Shown: positions 9,634 through 19,973, counted from the first letter of the stretch. The stretch: 64,000 nt of DNA from Asterella californica (GCA_036924285.1 JAYKYS010000010.1:10701001-10765000); one strand, 5' to 3'. The notes: generated by a model from the sequence alone, not told the origin. Program-made: numbers and translations.

Positions 9634-10735
9634 TTGATGCAGAAGGCTTGGAGTGAAGCCTTTGTACCGTCAGTAGAGGAACATCGAGTTCCTGTTACTG
9701 GTCCTACGACCTTAACACCGTTGGATACGACTCCCATTGCATGGCAGTATCCAAAGAAGGGTGTGTGTGTGCTAGAGCTGTTTGGAGAGATCAGCACAGG
9801 TTTGGCTGCGGTATTGCAGGCAAGCATACAAGTACAGCGATACTTGTATGTGGAGAGAGATGACGTCGTAAGACGCGTCTCATTGCGTCACGTGGCACGT
9901 TTGGTGCAGAGATATCCTGAGTTGTTGCCTATATCAGCTGTTAGGGGATACCAGCAAGCATTACCGTCAGATATTTCGCTGCTGAGGGCGCAGGATCTCA
10001 CGTTTGTTGGCACCATTCACTTGGTGATAGTCAGGTGGCCATGTCAAGGTCACACGCGTGCTGGGAGAGGTCAGGGTTTACATGACCAGCGATCTAGGAT
10101 GTTCTGGGAGATGTTACGGATCTTACGACATCTCCAGATGCATCAAGTGGATTCTCCAACATACATCTTGAAGAATGTTCCTTTGTTGGGTGATGCTCGC
10201 GCACATATGATGACGAGTGTGCACCAGTTGCGGTCATGGATCGGACCGGTAGTGTTGTTAGATGCAGCGAGAGTGGGATCTCGTGCACATCGTCCACAGT
10301 TGTGGTGGACAAAACTTGTTACCAAGGGAGGTGCTCAAGCGCGCACACGATGCAATGAGACGACCAGCACACCTCACAGTTGATGGCATGTTGGATATAA
10401 GACGACGATCTCAAGTAGTGAGAGTCGTCGATAAGTCACCCATGGCAATGGTGAATCTAGTGGGACGACCTATGGCAGCGTTACTCACTTTGGTGAGCTT
10501 TCCAGCGTCACATGCTTATAGAGATGGAGGCCCTGAGCTTGTGTGGGATGCTCGGTTACAACAATTGGTGGAGCCTAATGCCGACAAGAGAGAGAGCGAT
10601 GGGTTTTCCTACGTGTACGACAGCAATAGCTTCGATGTCAAAGACTTCACGTCGTCAAGTGTTGGGTCAAGCAATGGACTTGAACTGCTTGACATGGATT
10701 ATTAGCCTTGGACTGGCTGAGCAGCGTCGGATACG
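9634..10735 (+). pseudogene. E2-borne C5-cytosine DNA methyltransferase domain (broken)
   Basis: Conserved C5-MTase motifs appear in canonical order. Motif I is VLELFGEISTG (9769 on, SAM binding). Motif II is YVERDD (9847-9864). Motif IV is WPCQGH, with the catalytic Cys codon at 10042-10044. Motif VI is KNV (10171-10179) in place of ENV. A motif VIII-like segment is AARVGSRAHRP (10261-10296). A GFP block preceded by RERAM follows (10602-10610), then a motif X-like LGQAMDLN (10662-10685). The enzyme class methylates cytosine C5 in DNA using SAM. Two frameshifts (~10310 and ~10590), the ENV-to-KNV change and the loss of the Gly pair before WPCQG indicate loss of function here. The order I-to-X excludes the rearranged DRM class. 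The GFP...R..LG layout recalls DNMT3, but PCQG is unlike its PCN. Confidence 0.85.
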
Positions 10736-10991
10736 ATTGACGGGTATTACTGCTCGGACACTCTTGAGCTCTTTGCCTATCGGATCGGTGGAGACAAAGG
10801 CTGGGGGCGAAGGACGTGGAGTTCGTCATCCTTGGACATCATGGGATGTCGTAGGAGAGAGTGTGGAGCTTGCAGCTAGAACTGCAGAAGTTTTTCGCAC
10901 AGTAGCGGTGGAGGTTGTTGGTGGTGAGCAGAAGAAAACTGCTCCAGAGGCTGAAAGATAGCAGTCAACGACTTCGTTTTCTACCTCTAGC
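10736..10991 (+). pseudogene. E2 methyltransferase-RT linker
   Basis: The frame that ends the methyltransferase domain continues to 10961 with an Ala/Val-rich helical stretch ending in a stop. No known domain is visible. It joins the methyltransferase to the reverse transcriptase. Confidence 0.4.
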
Positions 10992-12200
10992 ATGGTGACA
11001 GAGGATACTTGGGAGCCGGAGATTGGACCCAAGCTTATAGGAGAGGAGAGACGAAGAGTTCAGAGATTCCTGAAGAGCTATAGGAATTGTTTTGCCTTTA
11101 GTATGAAGGATTTGGATACCTTGAAGGGACCGAGTATACGGATCGACTTGACTAATGACACGCCAATCTTTTGATGTCCTTACAGGTACAGTGACATGGA
11201 GAGAACCTTGATCTAGAGTAGGACTCAAGATTTGGTGGAAGCTGGGTTGGTGGAGATATCGCATGGAGAGTATGCATCTATCACAGTTATGCCAGCAAAG
11301 AAAGATATGTATGACAACTACACGGATAGGCGCATGTGTGGAGACTACCGCCCTATCAATCGGTAGACGAAGTCCGATAAGTATGTCATGTCGACACCTG
11401 AGAAGATCTTTGATGCAGTGGGACATGTGAAGGTCTTCAGTACTTTGGATCTTCGAGCAGGGTATCATCAGTTGCCGGTGAGAGAAGAAGATAAGCCCAA
11501 GATAGCATTCTGAGGGATTGACTCTCACGGCAAGGATTGTTTGTATCAGTGGCGGTTCTTATCATTTGGGTTGAAGAACGCCCCTGCTGAATTCCAAAGA
11601 GTGATGGATAGGATCCTAGCAGGATTGGATTTTGTCAGATGCTATATTGACGACATCTTAGTCTATCGTGCTACAGTGGAAGAGCACGAGAGACACTTAC
11701 GAGATATGTTCGAGCGGTTGAGAGCTCATGGGTTGAAGTTATACCCTGGAAAGTGCAAGTTCTTCCAAGAGTTGGTAGAGTATCTGGGTCACACCATCTA
11801 CCCAGGTGGATTGGGTGTTCAACAGACGAAGGTCGAGGCCATTGCACGTATCTCACGTCCCACAGATGTGAGTCGAGTTCGAGCATTTGTTGATTTGGTG
11901 AACTTTTATCATCGATACGTGAAAGAGTTTAGTGCAATTGCGAAGCCATTGACCAAGCTGATGAAGGTGGACCAGGAGTGGCAGTGGGGAGATGAGCAGG
12001 AGCGAGCTTTTGTGAAGCTCAAGGATAGGTTGACATCTGCTCCCATCTTGAGGAGACCCGTTAGGGGATGTCTTTTTCAACTGCACATTGATTGGAGTAT
12101 GTTGGGGCTTGGAGCAGTGCTGACTCAACATGATGATGAGAAAAAGGAGTTTATGGTGACGTAGTCAGTCGCTCCAACAATTCGACGGAGGTGAGTTACA
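10992..12200 (+). pseudogene. E2 reverse transcriptase and start of RNase H
   Basis: RT entry (10992-11174) is followed in a second frame by VFSTLDLRAGYHQLPV (about 11430-11480). After a stop come YQWRFLSFGLKNAPAEFQR, the intact catalytic YIDDILVY (YIDD at 11643-11654) and LGHTI with the thumb/connection to 12060. The RNase H starts with HIDWSMLGLGAVLTQ (first catalytic Asp). Stops lie at about 11172, 11213, 11364 and 11511. The reading then passes a frameshift at ~12155 to end in NNSTEVSY, where E3 is inserted. RT copies the element RNA into DNA. Confidence 0.88.
12196..12200 (+). repeat. Probable target-site duplication of E3 (left copy)
   Basis: TTACA here and GTACA at 18084-18088 flank E3. 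Removing E3 and one copy restores the RNase H reading V-S-Y-S-S-Y-E-G-E. It is either a 5-bp duplication with one change or a perfect 4-bp TACA with one extra base. Confidence 0.6.
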
Positions 12201-12357
12201 TGTGGTGATCACAAATTACAGGATTCACGAATTTTTGAAATTTTTGAGATTAATAACTTATTTGTATAATTGAAGAAGCGTTGTTACTTAAGATTACGGC
12301 TTCCTTAGCAGGAAGATGACCTTAAGGGCTGTTTGTAATAATAAGTTGACTTCTTCG

Positions 12358-12461
12358 GAAGACGACCGTCTTCCGAAGAGCGTCTTCTCGGTGGTGTCTT
12401 CGGAAGACGAAAGATGACGGAAGACGGAAGACGGCAGAAGACACGCATCTTCCGGAAGACG
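12358..12461. repeat. GAAGAC motif cluster at the E3 5' end
   Basis: I count nine GAAGAC or GTCTTC words in about 104 bp, several as the near-palindrome CTTCCGGAAG. Chance expectation on both strands would be about 0.05. The mirror-image cluster in E3' is at about 60800-60900. The same word recurs throughout both elements, including the coding part. Confidence 0.75.
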
Positions 12462-12808
12462 GCAACCATGGAAGCTTAACCACGTAAGGAGTAGGTGCAC
12501 CTACCAGGTAGCACCGAATCGGTTAGGTAGGTCAGGAGGGTCGGAACCCCTAAACTGCAGGGAAGATGCGCAGGAAACGCATTAGCACAGAAACCTACCT
12601 GCTTCCCGCATCGAGAGACTGGAGACCGAGAAGATTGATTCAGGCAGCGAGTTGATTTGAGTGAAGAAATCAGCGAGTGAAATAGAATGAGGTTAGGATC
12701 GATTCGAAGCTAGAAGAAAGACGAAGTCGAATTACTGAGCGCAGAAGAGTGTCGAGCTGAAGACGATTTTCTGTGAGCTCCCGGAAGTTGACATTGGAGG
12801 GTGGCTGA

Positions 12809-12960
12809 GTGGAATCGAAGATGGAATTGAGGCGTAGCCAAAAGCTGACAGCGGAAGCAACCTTGTGGGATCGCATTGGAGCTGGAACCAGAGCCAGAAG
12901 CGCACAAAAGATCGAAGACAGCTCAGGAAGTCGACAAAAGACAGTAGAGGTTCTTCCCAT
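12809..12960 (+). pseudogene. E3 short leading reading frame
   Basis: A frame beginning MESKMELRRSQKLTAEATLW is conserved in E3' (60453 leftwards, MESKVELRRSQKLTAEAALW). In E3' it runs on directly to the region of the main gene. Here it is followed by about 1.25 kb absent from E3'. It is basic and hydrophilic with no known domain. It could be a first exon of the E3 gene or an upstream ORF. Confidence 0.45.
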
Positions 12961-14190
12961 GTTCTCTTTCCTTCCCCACTGCTTCTCGTCTTTGTTCGGT
13001 ATCCCCCGCGCTTTCCCGGTGGTTTGCAGGCAACCTGATCGATCAATCCCCCATCCTTATTTTTCTATTGTGACATTGGGCGCGGAAGCGCTGCCCAATT
13101 TCTGTCAGACATCTTCTTGCTTCTTCCTGAGTTCAATTTGAGCTTCCTTACTCCTAGCCCTCAAATTGAAGATCCCCGTTATCAATTTTCCTACCCTACC
13201 ATCTCTCTACCCCCGAAACCTTGAACAGAAGACGCTTCGGAAGATCTGAACATCTTCGGAAGACGCTTCTGAGATTAGAACATATTCGGAAGCCTGACGT
13301 CTTCGGAAGACCGACTGTATACAATTCGTATCAAGAGTGGATTTGCTTTGCTTTGGTATTAAGAGAGGCTTGGTACGAATCCTGAGTGGCGTGGTGAGTT
13401 GTTTTGTTATTTCGAGAAGTTGGAAGGCGGGAACTAGGCCTGTGCCTCCCAGTCTTCCAAGCTTCTCAAATCCACATCTTCCTAGAGAGACTAGAAGACT
13501 GGAAGGGCTGGCAAAATGCACGGGGAGACGTGAGGGTCCATTTCGAGTCTCTTCTGTCCTATCCATAGCAGCCCATTCCTTCTTCTTTCCGAACTTAAGA
13601 GAGAGTCGTAAGAAGTCTTGCTGGCAGAATCTGGAGAGAATGGTCGAGGGTCATGTCTTCCCACCGAGCAGCAAGCTTCTTCTGAGTGTGTATCAGAGGT
13701 GAGAAGTCAGAAGAAGAGAGTGCCAATGTCTTGAGTCTGTTGTGAGGATAGATTACGCGTAGGAAGAAGAAGACAGGTGAGACCAGTGAAGGGAAGCCTG
13801 ACTTCGGGAGGTCTTCTGAGAAAGACATTGAATCAGAAGCTGTCCTGGGAGTCTTCCCGGAGACCACTATCATCGTAGGAGCCCGCGACCATCTTCTGAA
13901 CCTGTTATGCACTCTACATTTCACGAATCTTGTATCTTCTGATAGGAAGTAGGATGTAATGCAAGGTGGGTTGTCTTCTTGGTAATCCATGCGAGGCCTT
14001 GCTTAGTTAGGATTGTTTAGATATAGCTCGGAAGTCGAGAGCTATCTAGGAAGCACTGTTAGAATCCCGGAAGACGGAATAGCTGTCTTCTGGAAGACTA
14101 GTTTCGTCTTCTGAGAAGTAGAAGCTAGACTGCGGTCACTTGGGAAGGATTGAGCCTTCAGCTCACAGTAAACACGTGTGGCTTAGTGCA
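12961..14190 (+). other. 1.25-kb segment present in E3 but absent from E3'
   Basis: E3' passes from the equivalent of ~12943 to the equivalent of ~14200 without this block. The block has GT near its start (12948) and ends in TTTCCCAG directly before the main-gene start, so it could be an intron. Similar words (AGAGGTTCTTCCCA and AGAGTTTCCCAG) at the two edges would equally allow a microhomology deletion in E3'. No coding sequence is recognisable in it. Confidence 0.5.
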
Positions 14191-14205
14191 ACAGAGTTTC
14201 CCAGT

Positions 14206-16523
14206 ATGTCGATGCATCCACAAGGATTGATGTTACCAGCGGCAGAATTGGCCGAGGCCTCACCCTTCATCGAGGAGTTGGATCTTGACTTCTTCCTATG
14301 GAACTAGAACCTTGCCGACCAGGGTCTTCTGAAGGAGATTTGGGCAGCGTTACCGCCACGCAATCGTGTACCTGCGAAGGCAGGAGCAGCTCGTGGAAGA
14401 CCATCTTCCTGGACCGAGGATTGGTGGCGCATGGCCTTTCACAGGTCAGAAGAGGAGCACCAAGGTTATTGGTACGAGAAGAAGATCTCACCCATAATCT
14501 CAAGACAGTGGCACTTGCCTGAGGGCACCACTTGTCTCTTCCTGGAAGAAAGGCAGGGGAGAAACGGGTGGAAGATCGAATCTTACCGGGAGCCGAAGAA
14601 GCGACTTCTGGCGAAGCTATTTCTGCATCTCGTTCCCAAGGAGAAAGCGCAGAAGACAAGGTATCTTGGAGATCATGACGTAGCGTTCTTGGAAGCAGTG
14701 TGTGCCGAGGAGAGTGTCAATTGGAGGACGTACATTCACGTCTACGTGCAGACAGAGCTGGCATACTTAGGTACTCCAGCAGGAGGACATCTCACTCCAT
14801 TCTTCTGTTACATGTACGTGGTCAAAGGGGATCTCACGGAAGATCAGCTGGCAAGGTACATGCCAACAGGAAAGCGCGAGGAGAAGGAGGAGAGCTCGGG
14901 AGAAGACGACCGAGCAGCAGCAATGACTCCCCCGCCCACCCTGATGCCGCAGACAAGACCCGGTACTCATCAGAAGACGCTTCTGGTGAGGGAAGACGAC
15001 TCTAGTGGGTCGAAAGACGTCACACCTCCAAGGAAGATGGGTCCTAGAAGTGTACCTAGGAAGCCCACCTCCCTCATTCATTCGAGATCAGAGTCTGACT
15101 CACCGGAGGAGTTCTTGAGTACCCGACCGGAGCAGAAGACCGCTTCTGCCACACCAGGGAGTCTTCCGAAGACTCCAGAAGACGACGGATGGATGGGTAC
15201 CCCTACTGCGAAGCGAGGAAGCGCAGTAAAGAGGACCGCTTCTACCCCAGGGAGGGATCTTCCACCTCGGAAGACGAGAAGAGTAACTTTTCTCCATGTG
15301 CAGAAGCAGAAGACGACAACAGCAGACGAGACATCCTTATCTCTAGGGAAGAAGGAAGGTACCTCCGATCGGATTGTGGAGATGAACTTGTCTTCCGCAG
15401 GAAGAAGACTGGAAGAGTTCAGCGCCTTCTTCCACTCAGAGATCCAGCCAGCCATGGAGTTGCTGGAGAAGAGAGTGAAGGCTCAGGAGAAGCCCTTGCA
15501 ACCTGGATTCAGTCTGCGTTTCCTGATACAGCAGGAAAGGACCAAAAGAAGGCAGAAGCACTGGAAGTTGACCTTCACATCACGGAGAAGCTCGCAGCAA
15601 AGTTCAAGGAAGAAGCAGCCGCTTCTACCAAGGAGTTGGTGCAGCTTCGGAAGAGCAACCAGGAGTTACAGGCACGCTTGCAGCAGCGCGATCAGGAGGT
15701 TCTCCGAGTGCGGGAGAAGATCATCGCCCTCGCAGAGGAGAAGACGACATGGAAGATGCAGCAGGAAGCCGCAGAAGCGCGAGTGGAAGTCGAGAAGACG
15801 CAGCGAGAAGCAGCGGAATCTCGTGCGTAAGAAATGTTAGCACAGTCGGTGGAGGCACTTCGGAAGAAGTTCAACTTCACCGCGGGTAGGAAGTTGCTTA
15901 TCCTAGCTAGAGGATGGGACAACGAGTCCAAGACAATGTTGGTGGAATGCAGGGAAAGCATGTTCAGGTATTTGGATCGACAGATAGAGGGAGTGAAGAC
16001 ACTCTATGGTCTTCCCTCGCTTCCGACACCTGCAACTGCATCTTACCAAGTCCCAGCACGATCGACTGGATCCGAACTGGAGAAGGAGGAGTTCGACCTC
16101 GCTGTGCACTTGGTAGTAACAGCGTTGGAAGCCGAGAAGTCTCCGGAAGAAGCCCCGGAAGACAAGATGTCTTCTGGAAGACAGCAAGACGAGCCGTCTT
16201 CCCAGGTATTCCGCGTGGAGGAAACGACTTCCTCGGACCCCTATGAGGTCGCCATGGTCCCTAGTGCCGCACCAATGCCTCAGAAGAGCGAGGAAGCACC
16301 ACCCGACTCCGCTTCCCAGAAGACGCTTCCGTCTTCCGAAGCCAAAGCAGAAGCCAAGGAAGAAGCAGCAGCAGCGACAGCAGGGCCAGCGAAGAACGAG
16401 GAGGAGGAAGCCACCTCCGTGTTACCCGAGGTGTTCGCAAGACTTGCTAACTTATCAAAAGCCGCATTAGGAGCTCCGGTAGGAGCAGATCAGGTATGGA
16501 TTGCCACCGAGCAATCAGAGTAG
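14206..16523 (+). pseudogene. E3 main gene: conserved protein with acidic middle and coiled coil
   Basis: ATG at 14206 (MSMHPQGLMLPAAELAE) matches the start in E3'. A Trp-rich globular N-terminal part follows (about 250 residues, including QGRNGWKIESYREPKKRLL and AELAYLG-type segments), then a charged region rich in SGSE/EDD and proline. Next is a coiled coil with heptads (LRKSNQELQARLQQRDQEVL, ~15645-15705), and a C-terminal acidic/Ala-rich tail ends in TEQSE at 16523. Breaks: TAG at ~14308, a frameshift between about 15480 and 15560, and a stop at 15828. I do not recognise the family. The architecture (globular head, coiled coil) could suit a captured host gene or a transposon accessory protein. 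Confidence 0.65.
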
Positions 16524-18051
16524 ATAGTAACCAACGTTGACATCCCAATTTAGTAGGACCGAACATGCTATCTTAAGGGTGGCAATTTTTCAGTGTAAAA
16601 TTAGTTAGGATACCATGTGGTAGCATAGGTAGCGTAGGAAACAACAAGGTGGACGGCTAATCAGGAAGGGAATTGGCCTGCATGTGGGTTGGCAGCCTTC
16701 TGACAGCGCTCATCTCTCCCTGGTGGTCGTCTCCTATGTTCTCTCGTGGTAGACAGCATAAGTAGGAGCAAAGAGTAGAACTTGGAGACACATTAGAGAC
16801 GAGACACATGACATACAGTCTTCACACACTACATCCAAATGTTTGAGACATACGAATAGACTGGGATTATACCGGAGGGGTCTGCATGTTCATTTCCAGC
16901 AGTGGGTCGAAGATGTAGATAGAGGTAGTGCACAGTTTAGGAACAGGGAACGGCATCCTCGTGCAGTCCTGTTGTCTAGACTGGTGTGTCGAGGAGTAGG
17001 CGCAGGAAGTAGAGGGAACGAGCTTCCCAACACCTATGTACCTTCTTCTTGGGGAATGGATTGCTGATTTGAGTGCAGAAGCTTTGCTCGTGACTACTGG
17101 GTAGTAGGTCCTTTGAATTTACTCCCAATTGTGCATGAGAAGTGTCCTTCTTGAGTGGCGGTGACTGTCAGCAGAGGTGGAAGTGCAGCTTGGCTTGTCC
17201 AGTAGAGCACTTAGGATCCGCGTACGGATGGTCTTATGGATAAGGGATCCCAGATGACAGAGTAGCAGGAGTAGCGAAGAGAAGAAGAAAGAAGCCTTCT
17301 TCCCACCCCAGAAGACGACATCCTCAAGTAGAAGACGGTGTAACTGTGCGCACGTTTGTTGTCTTTCTCCCCAAACTATTACAAGCAGGGATGGCTTGTT
17401 AGTCAAGATCCGGACTAGAAGCCTGTCGGAATCTTAATTTCTCCTTTTCATCTTGTTTTCTCTTGTTTGTGTTTTCCCTTCTTCCCCATCTTCTCTCATC
17501 TTCTCCATCTTTGTACCTTCTTCTAGTGAGCTTCCGAGATTTCTATTGAGCTTCCGTGAAGGTGAATGTCGTTGTAGTGCTGCAGGAAGATCATTTCCGT
17601 AGACAGAAGCCTGGGAAGGCTACAGGGGGCATACACCTTGTGATTAATCTAACCCGTTGGAATGTGAGTGAGAGAGTAAGGTGTAACAACCGTTGCTAGT
17701 CAACTTCTGCGAAACAGGACAGTCTTCTGGAGGAGTGAGAAGCCGAGTTGAACCCCCAGAAGCCGAGAATTGCTTAGGGAAGACGGTACTGAGAAGACCG
17801 GAAGAAGTGACCTGGAAGCAGGAAGCGTGTCTTCCCGAGCTTCTCTGTGAATAGTTGTGTGATATTTTAGTTAGTAGTTGTTTGTTTAGGTCCAGAGCAC
17901 CGTTTGGCGAGTCTGGAAGACGCTTGGTTTTGTGAGAAGACGGGATTTCTAGACAAAACCCGTGTGTTAGTGTGTTTGAACAGATCTTAGAACTTAGAGC
18001 AGCGTTACTTGTGCAAATCTTCTGTGGGAACGATATCTTGTATACTAAAAA
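16524..18051 (+). other. E3 3' non-coding part
   Basis: No gene is recognisable. The segment corresponds to 55225-56695 of E3' on the opposite strand, including pyrimidine-rich blocks around 17440-17520 and many GAAGAC words. Conservation between copies is by common descent and does not show function. Confidence 0.5.
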
Positions 18052-18420
18052 ATGAGCAAAAGGAATAATCCTGCGACACTACAGTACAGTTCGTACGAGG
18101 GGGAGTCTTTAGCTGCAGTGTGGGCTGTTGCACACTTCCGATTTTACTTGTTTGGGAACCCCTTTACTCTCATCACTGATCACCAGCCGCTCAAGTGGTT
18201 GATGGAGTCCGATAACTTTACAGGGAAGCTTGCACGATGGGCTCTGATCTTACAAGAGTATGACTTCCAAGTAGTGCATAGACCGGGAGTTGCAAACCTA
18301 GATGCTGATGGGTTGAGTCGTAACCCATGCACGAGTCAGCAGGATCAGATTGAGGCTCGATGACATGACGAGGTTGATGAGGAGATAGTGTAAGGATGGC
18401 ATGCATCTGTCTTTCTTTGT
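18052..18420 (+). pseudogene. E2 RNase H, C-terminal part
   Basis: The first eleven codons (from ATG 18052) belong to the E3 tail. From 18085 on the frame is E2 RNase H: YSSYEGESLAAVWAVAHFR (second catalytic acid Glu), ITDHQPLKWL (Asp) and NLDADGLSR (Asp). RNase H removes the RNA strand of the RNA/DNA hybrid. The frame ends at 18363. This joins the RT-RNase H fragment ending at 12200. Confidence 0.85.
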
Positions 18421-19832
18421 GTGTTGGCCATGAACGCTAGTATGGAGGGCCAAGTCGTATCTTTCTCAAGTGAGAGAGTAGATGACGAGTCCCCAGATCC
18501 TGAGGGTGGAGATGGTGTTTCAAACCAGCGAGATATCCATGACGATGTGACCGTGATGGAGTATCTACGTACAGACGTGGTGGTAGGCACAGTAAGTGCC
18601 AAGGAGCGAGATCGTGTCTTTCAACGAGCGAAGAGATTTTGACAAGAAGGACGACATGTACTTCGAGTGTGGGATGATGAGAGAGTACGGATAGTGTCAC
18701 ATCCATCCCAGAGGGCACAGTTAGTACGACATGCTCATGAGGAGTTGGGACATTTTGGAGTGAAACGTACGCATAGCTTACTCCAAGGACAGTATTGGTG
18801 GCGTGATATGCACGTCGATGTGCAACAGTTTGTCGCACGATGTGTGATTTGTGATCGAGTACGAGCATCGTTTAATGCTCCTACTCCACAACTACACCCC
18901 TTATCGATTATGGGGTTGGGTTACCGTTGGAGTTTGGATTTTGCAAGACCCTTACCGTTGACGATACGTCATCATCGGTATGTGTTGGTGATGGTAGAGC
19001 ACTTCTCCAAGTGGATTGAGTTGGTGACATTACCAGACAAGGCGAGTGAAGGGACGGCGTATGCGTTCTTAGATCGAGTGTTGAGTCGATTTGGAGCACC
19101 AGCTGAAGTGCTGACAGACCAAGGTACATAGTTCCTTGGTGAGTTTCAGGTCGTGTGTGATCATGCGCTGATTGATCATCGGACTACATCTCGAGATCAT
19201 TCTGAGGCGGATGGTTAGCGTAGAGGATAGTTCAGACGGTGAAGAGAGGATTGCGCAAGTATGACTTGCAGAAGGGCCACTTGGGAGACTGGGATGTACA
19301 GTTACCATGGTTGGCTATGGGCTATCGTTTTAGTCGACAAGCGTCTTTGGCTTCTTTTTCACCGTATTTTCTATTATACGGTCGAGATCCAGATCTACCT
19401 TCGGCCATTCATCGTGATTCTGCTGAGGTGCTGAACCTTGGTGACCCGGATATGTGGGTGAGAGCATGTTCTCAACGAGCAGAGACATTTCGGAGAGTTA
19501 TGTCTATGGCTTTTGAGAACCTAGCGATTGCTCAACATAGAGACAAGTTGCGATATGCAACTATCCGAGGATGAGGTTATCGACCATCGATTCGCAGGTT
19601 TCATCCTGGCGATTATATCTATCTGCAGCAGACTGCACCGACGACGTTGGATGTGATCGTAGGACGTACTACTTTACGAGTGCGTGAGGTGTTACCTTCT
19701 GGAGTACTCATGTTAGAGGGCCGTGATGGTGTTGTTTGGAAGGACCATGTGCGTAATTGCACGCCACGTCATCTTCCCAACATCGATGGTACCGTTGACC
19801 CAAGCTTGGCAGTTGTACGTGCGGGCTTGAGG
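18421..19832 (+). pseudogene. E2 integrase
   Basis: An acidic linker (18421-18642) precedes the zinc domain (HAHEELGHFGVKRTH ... CVICDRVRA, 18730-18870). The catalytic core has WSLDFARPLP (Asp at 18937-18939) and LTDQGT (Asp at 19117-19119). The third acidic residue lies in a damaged stretch near 19200-19225 with stops and a frameshift. The reading then continues VKRGLRKYD...WLAMGYRFSRQASL and the C-terminal barrel (FHPGDYIYLQQ ... GVVWKDHVRNCTPRHLP). Integrase inserts the cDNA; the C-terminal part often steers target choice. Stops lie at about 19129, 19216 and 19572. Confidence 0.85.
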
Positions 19833-19973
19833 TGTATGTTGTGTGGGTCTGCTGGTGGAGCAGCCTGTATGTTGGTGTACGATGGTTGTTCGAGAGGTTG
19901 ACACATGTCATGTTTGACTCCACCTCTCACTGTCGTTCCTAGTGGACGGTGGGTTTGTCCTCGATGTATATAG
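19833..19973 (+). pseudogene. E2 C-terminal PHD finger
   Basis: In the integrase frame, CMLC (19833-19844) is followed by LVYDGCSRG, a TGA where PHD fingers have Trp, then HMSCLTPPL, and GRWVCPRC, then a stop at 19971. The spacing CX2C-X11-(C)X2C-X4-HX2C-X14-CX2C fits the Cys4-His-Cys3 pattern. Only the third Cys (now Tyr, TAC) and the Trp (TGA) are lost, each by one base. PHD fingers bind histone H3 tails. At this position gypsy chromoviruses have a chromodomain, so this finger probably served as the chromatin-targeting module. Confidence 0.8.

Larger units (their letters stand above)
12201..18083 (+). mobile_element. E3: non-autonomous element with TGT...ACA ends carrying a coiled-coil gene
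   Basis: Limits come from three sources: the break in the E2 RNase H frame, the flanking near-duplication, and the inverted copy E3' (55197-61044), which starts and stops at the same bases. It starts TGTGG and ends CTACA. I see no direct terminal repeat between its first and last several hundred bases. The ends share only TGTRGTG and CAGGATT words in inverted order. It encodes no transposase or RT. It carries one long gene (14206-16523) plus a leading short frame, and is saturated with GAAGAC/GTCTTC words. Candidates are a Ginger-like DNA transposon derivative or an LTR-less retroelement relic. Confidence 0.75.

Noticed and set aside
9634..10735. Methyltransferase as an independent host gene hit by the element
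   Set aside because: It lies in the polyprotein frame after the protease and before RT, with no own flanking duplication or separate start.
13207..13990. Overlapping frames in the 1.25-kb E3 block as genes
   Set aside because: Both strands open in GAAGAC-rich sequence, not conserved in E3', no motif.
12201..18083. CACTA transposon (end reads CACTACA)
   Set aside because: The word is at the end in the wrong direction (read from outside it is TGTAGTG), and the flanking duplication is 4-5 bp, not 2-3 bp.
12201..18083. LTRs of E3
   Set aside because: The first and last several hundred bases do not match in direct orientation by eye; only short inverted words are shared.
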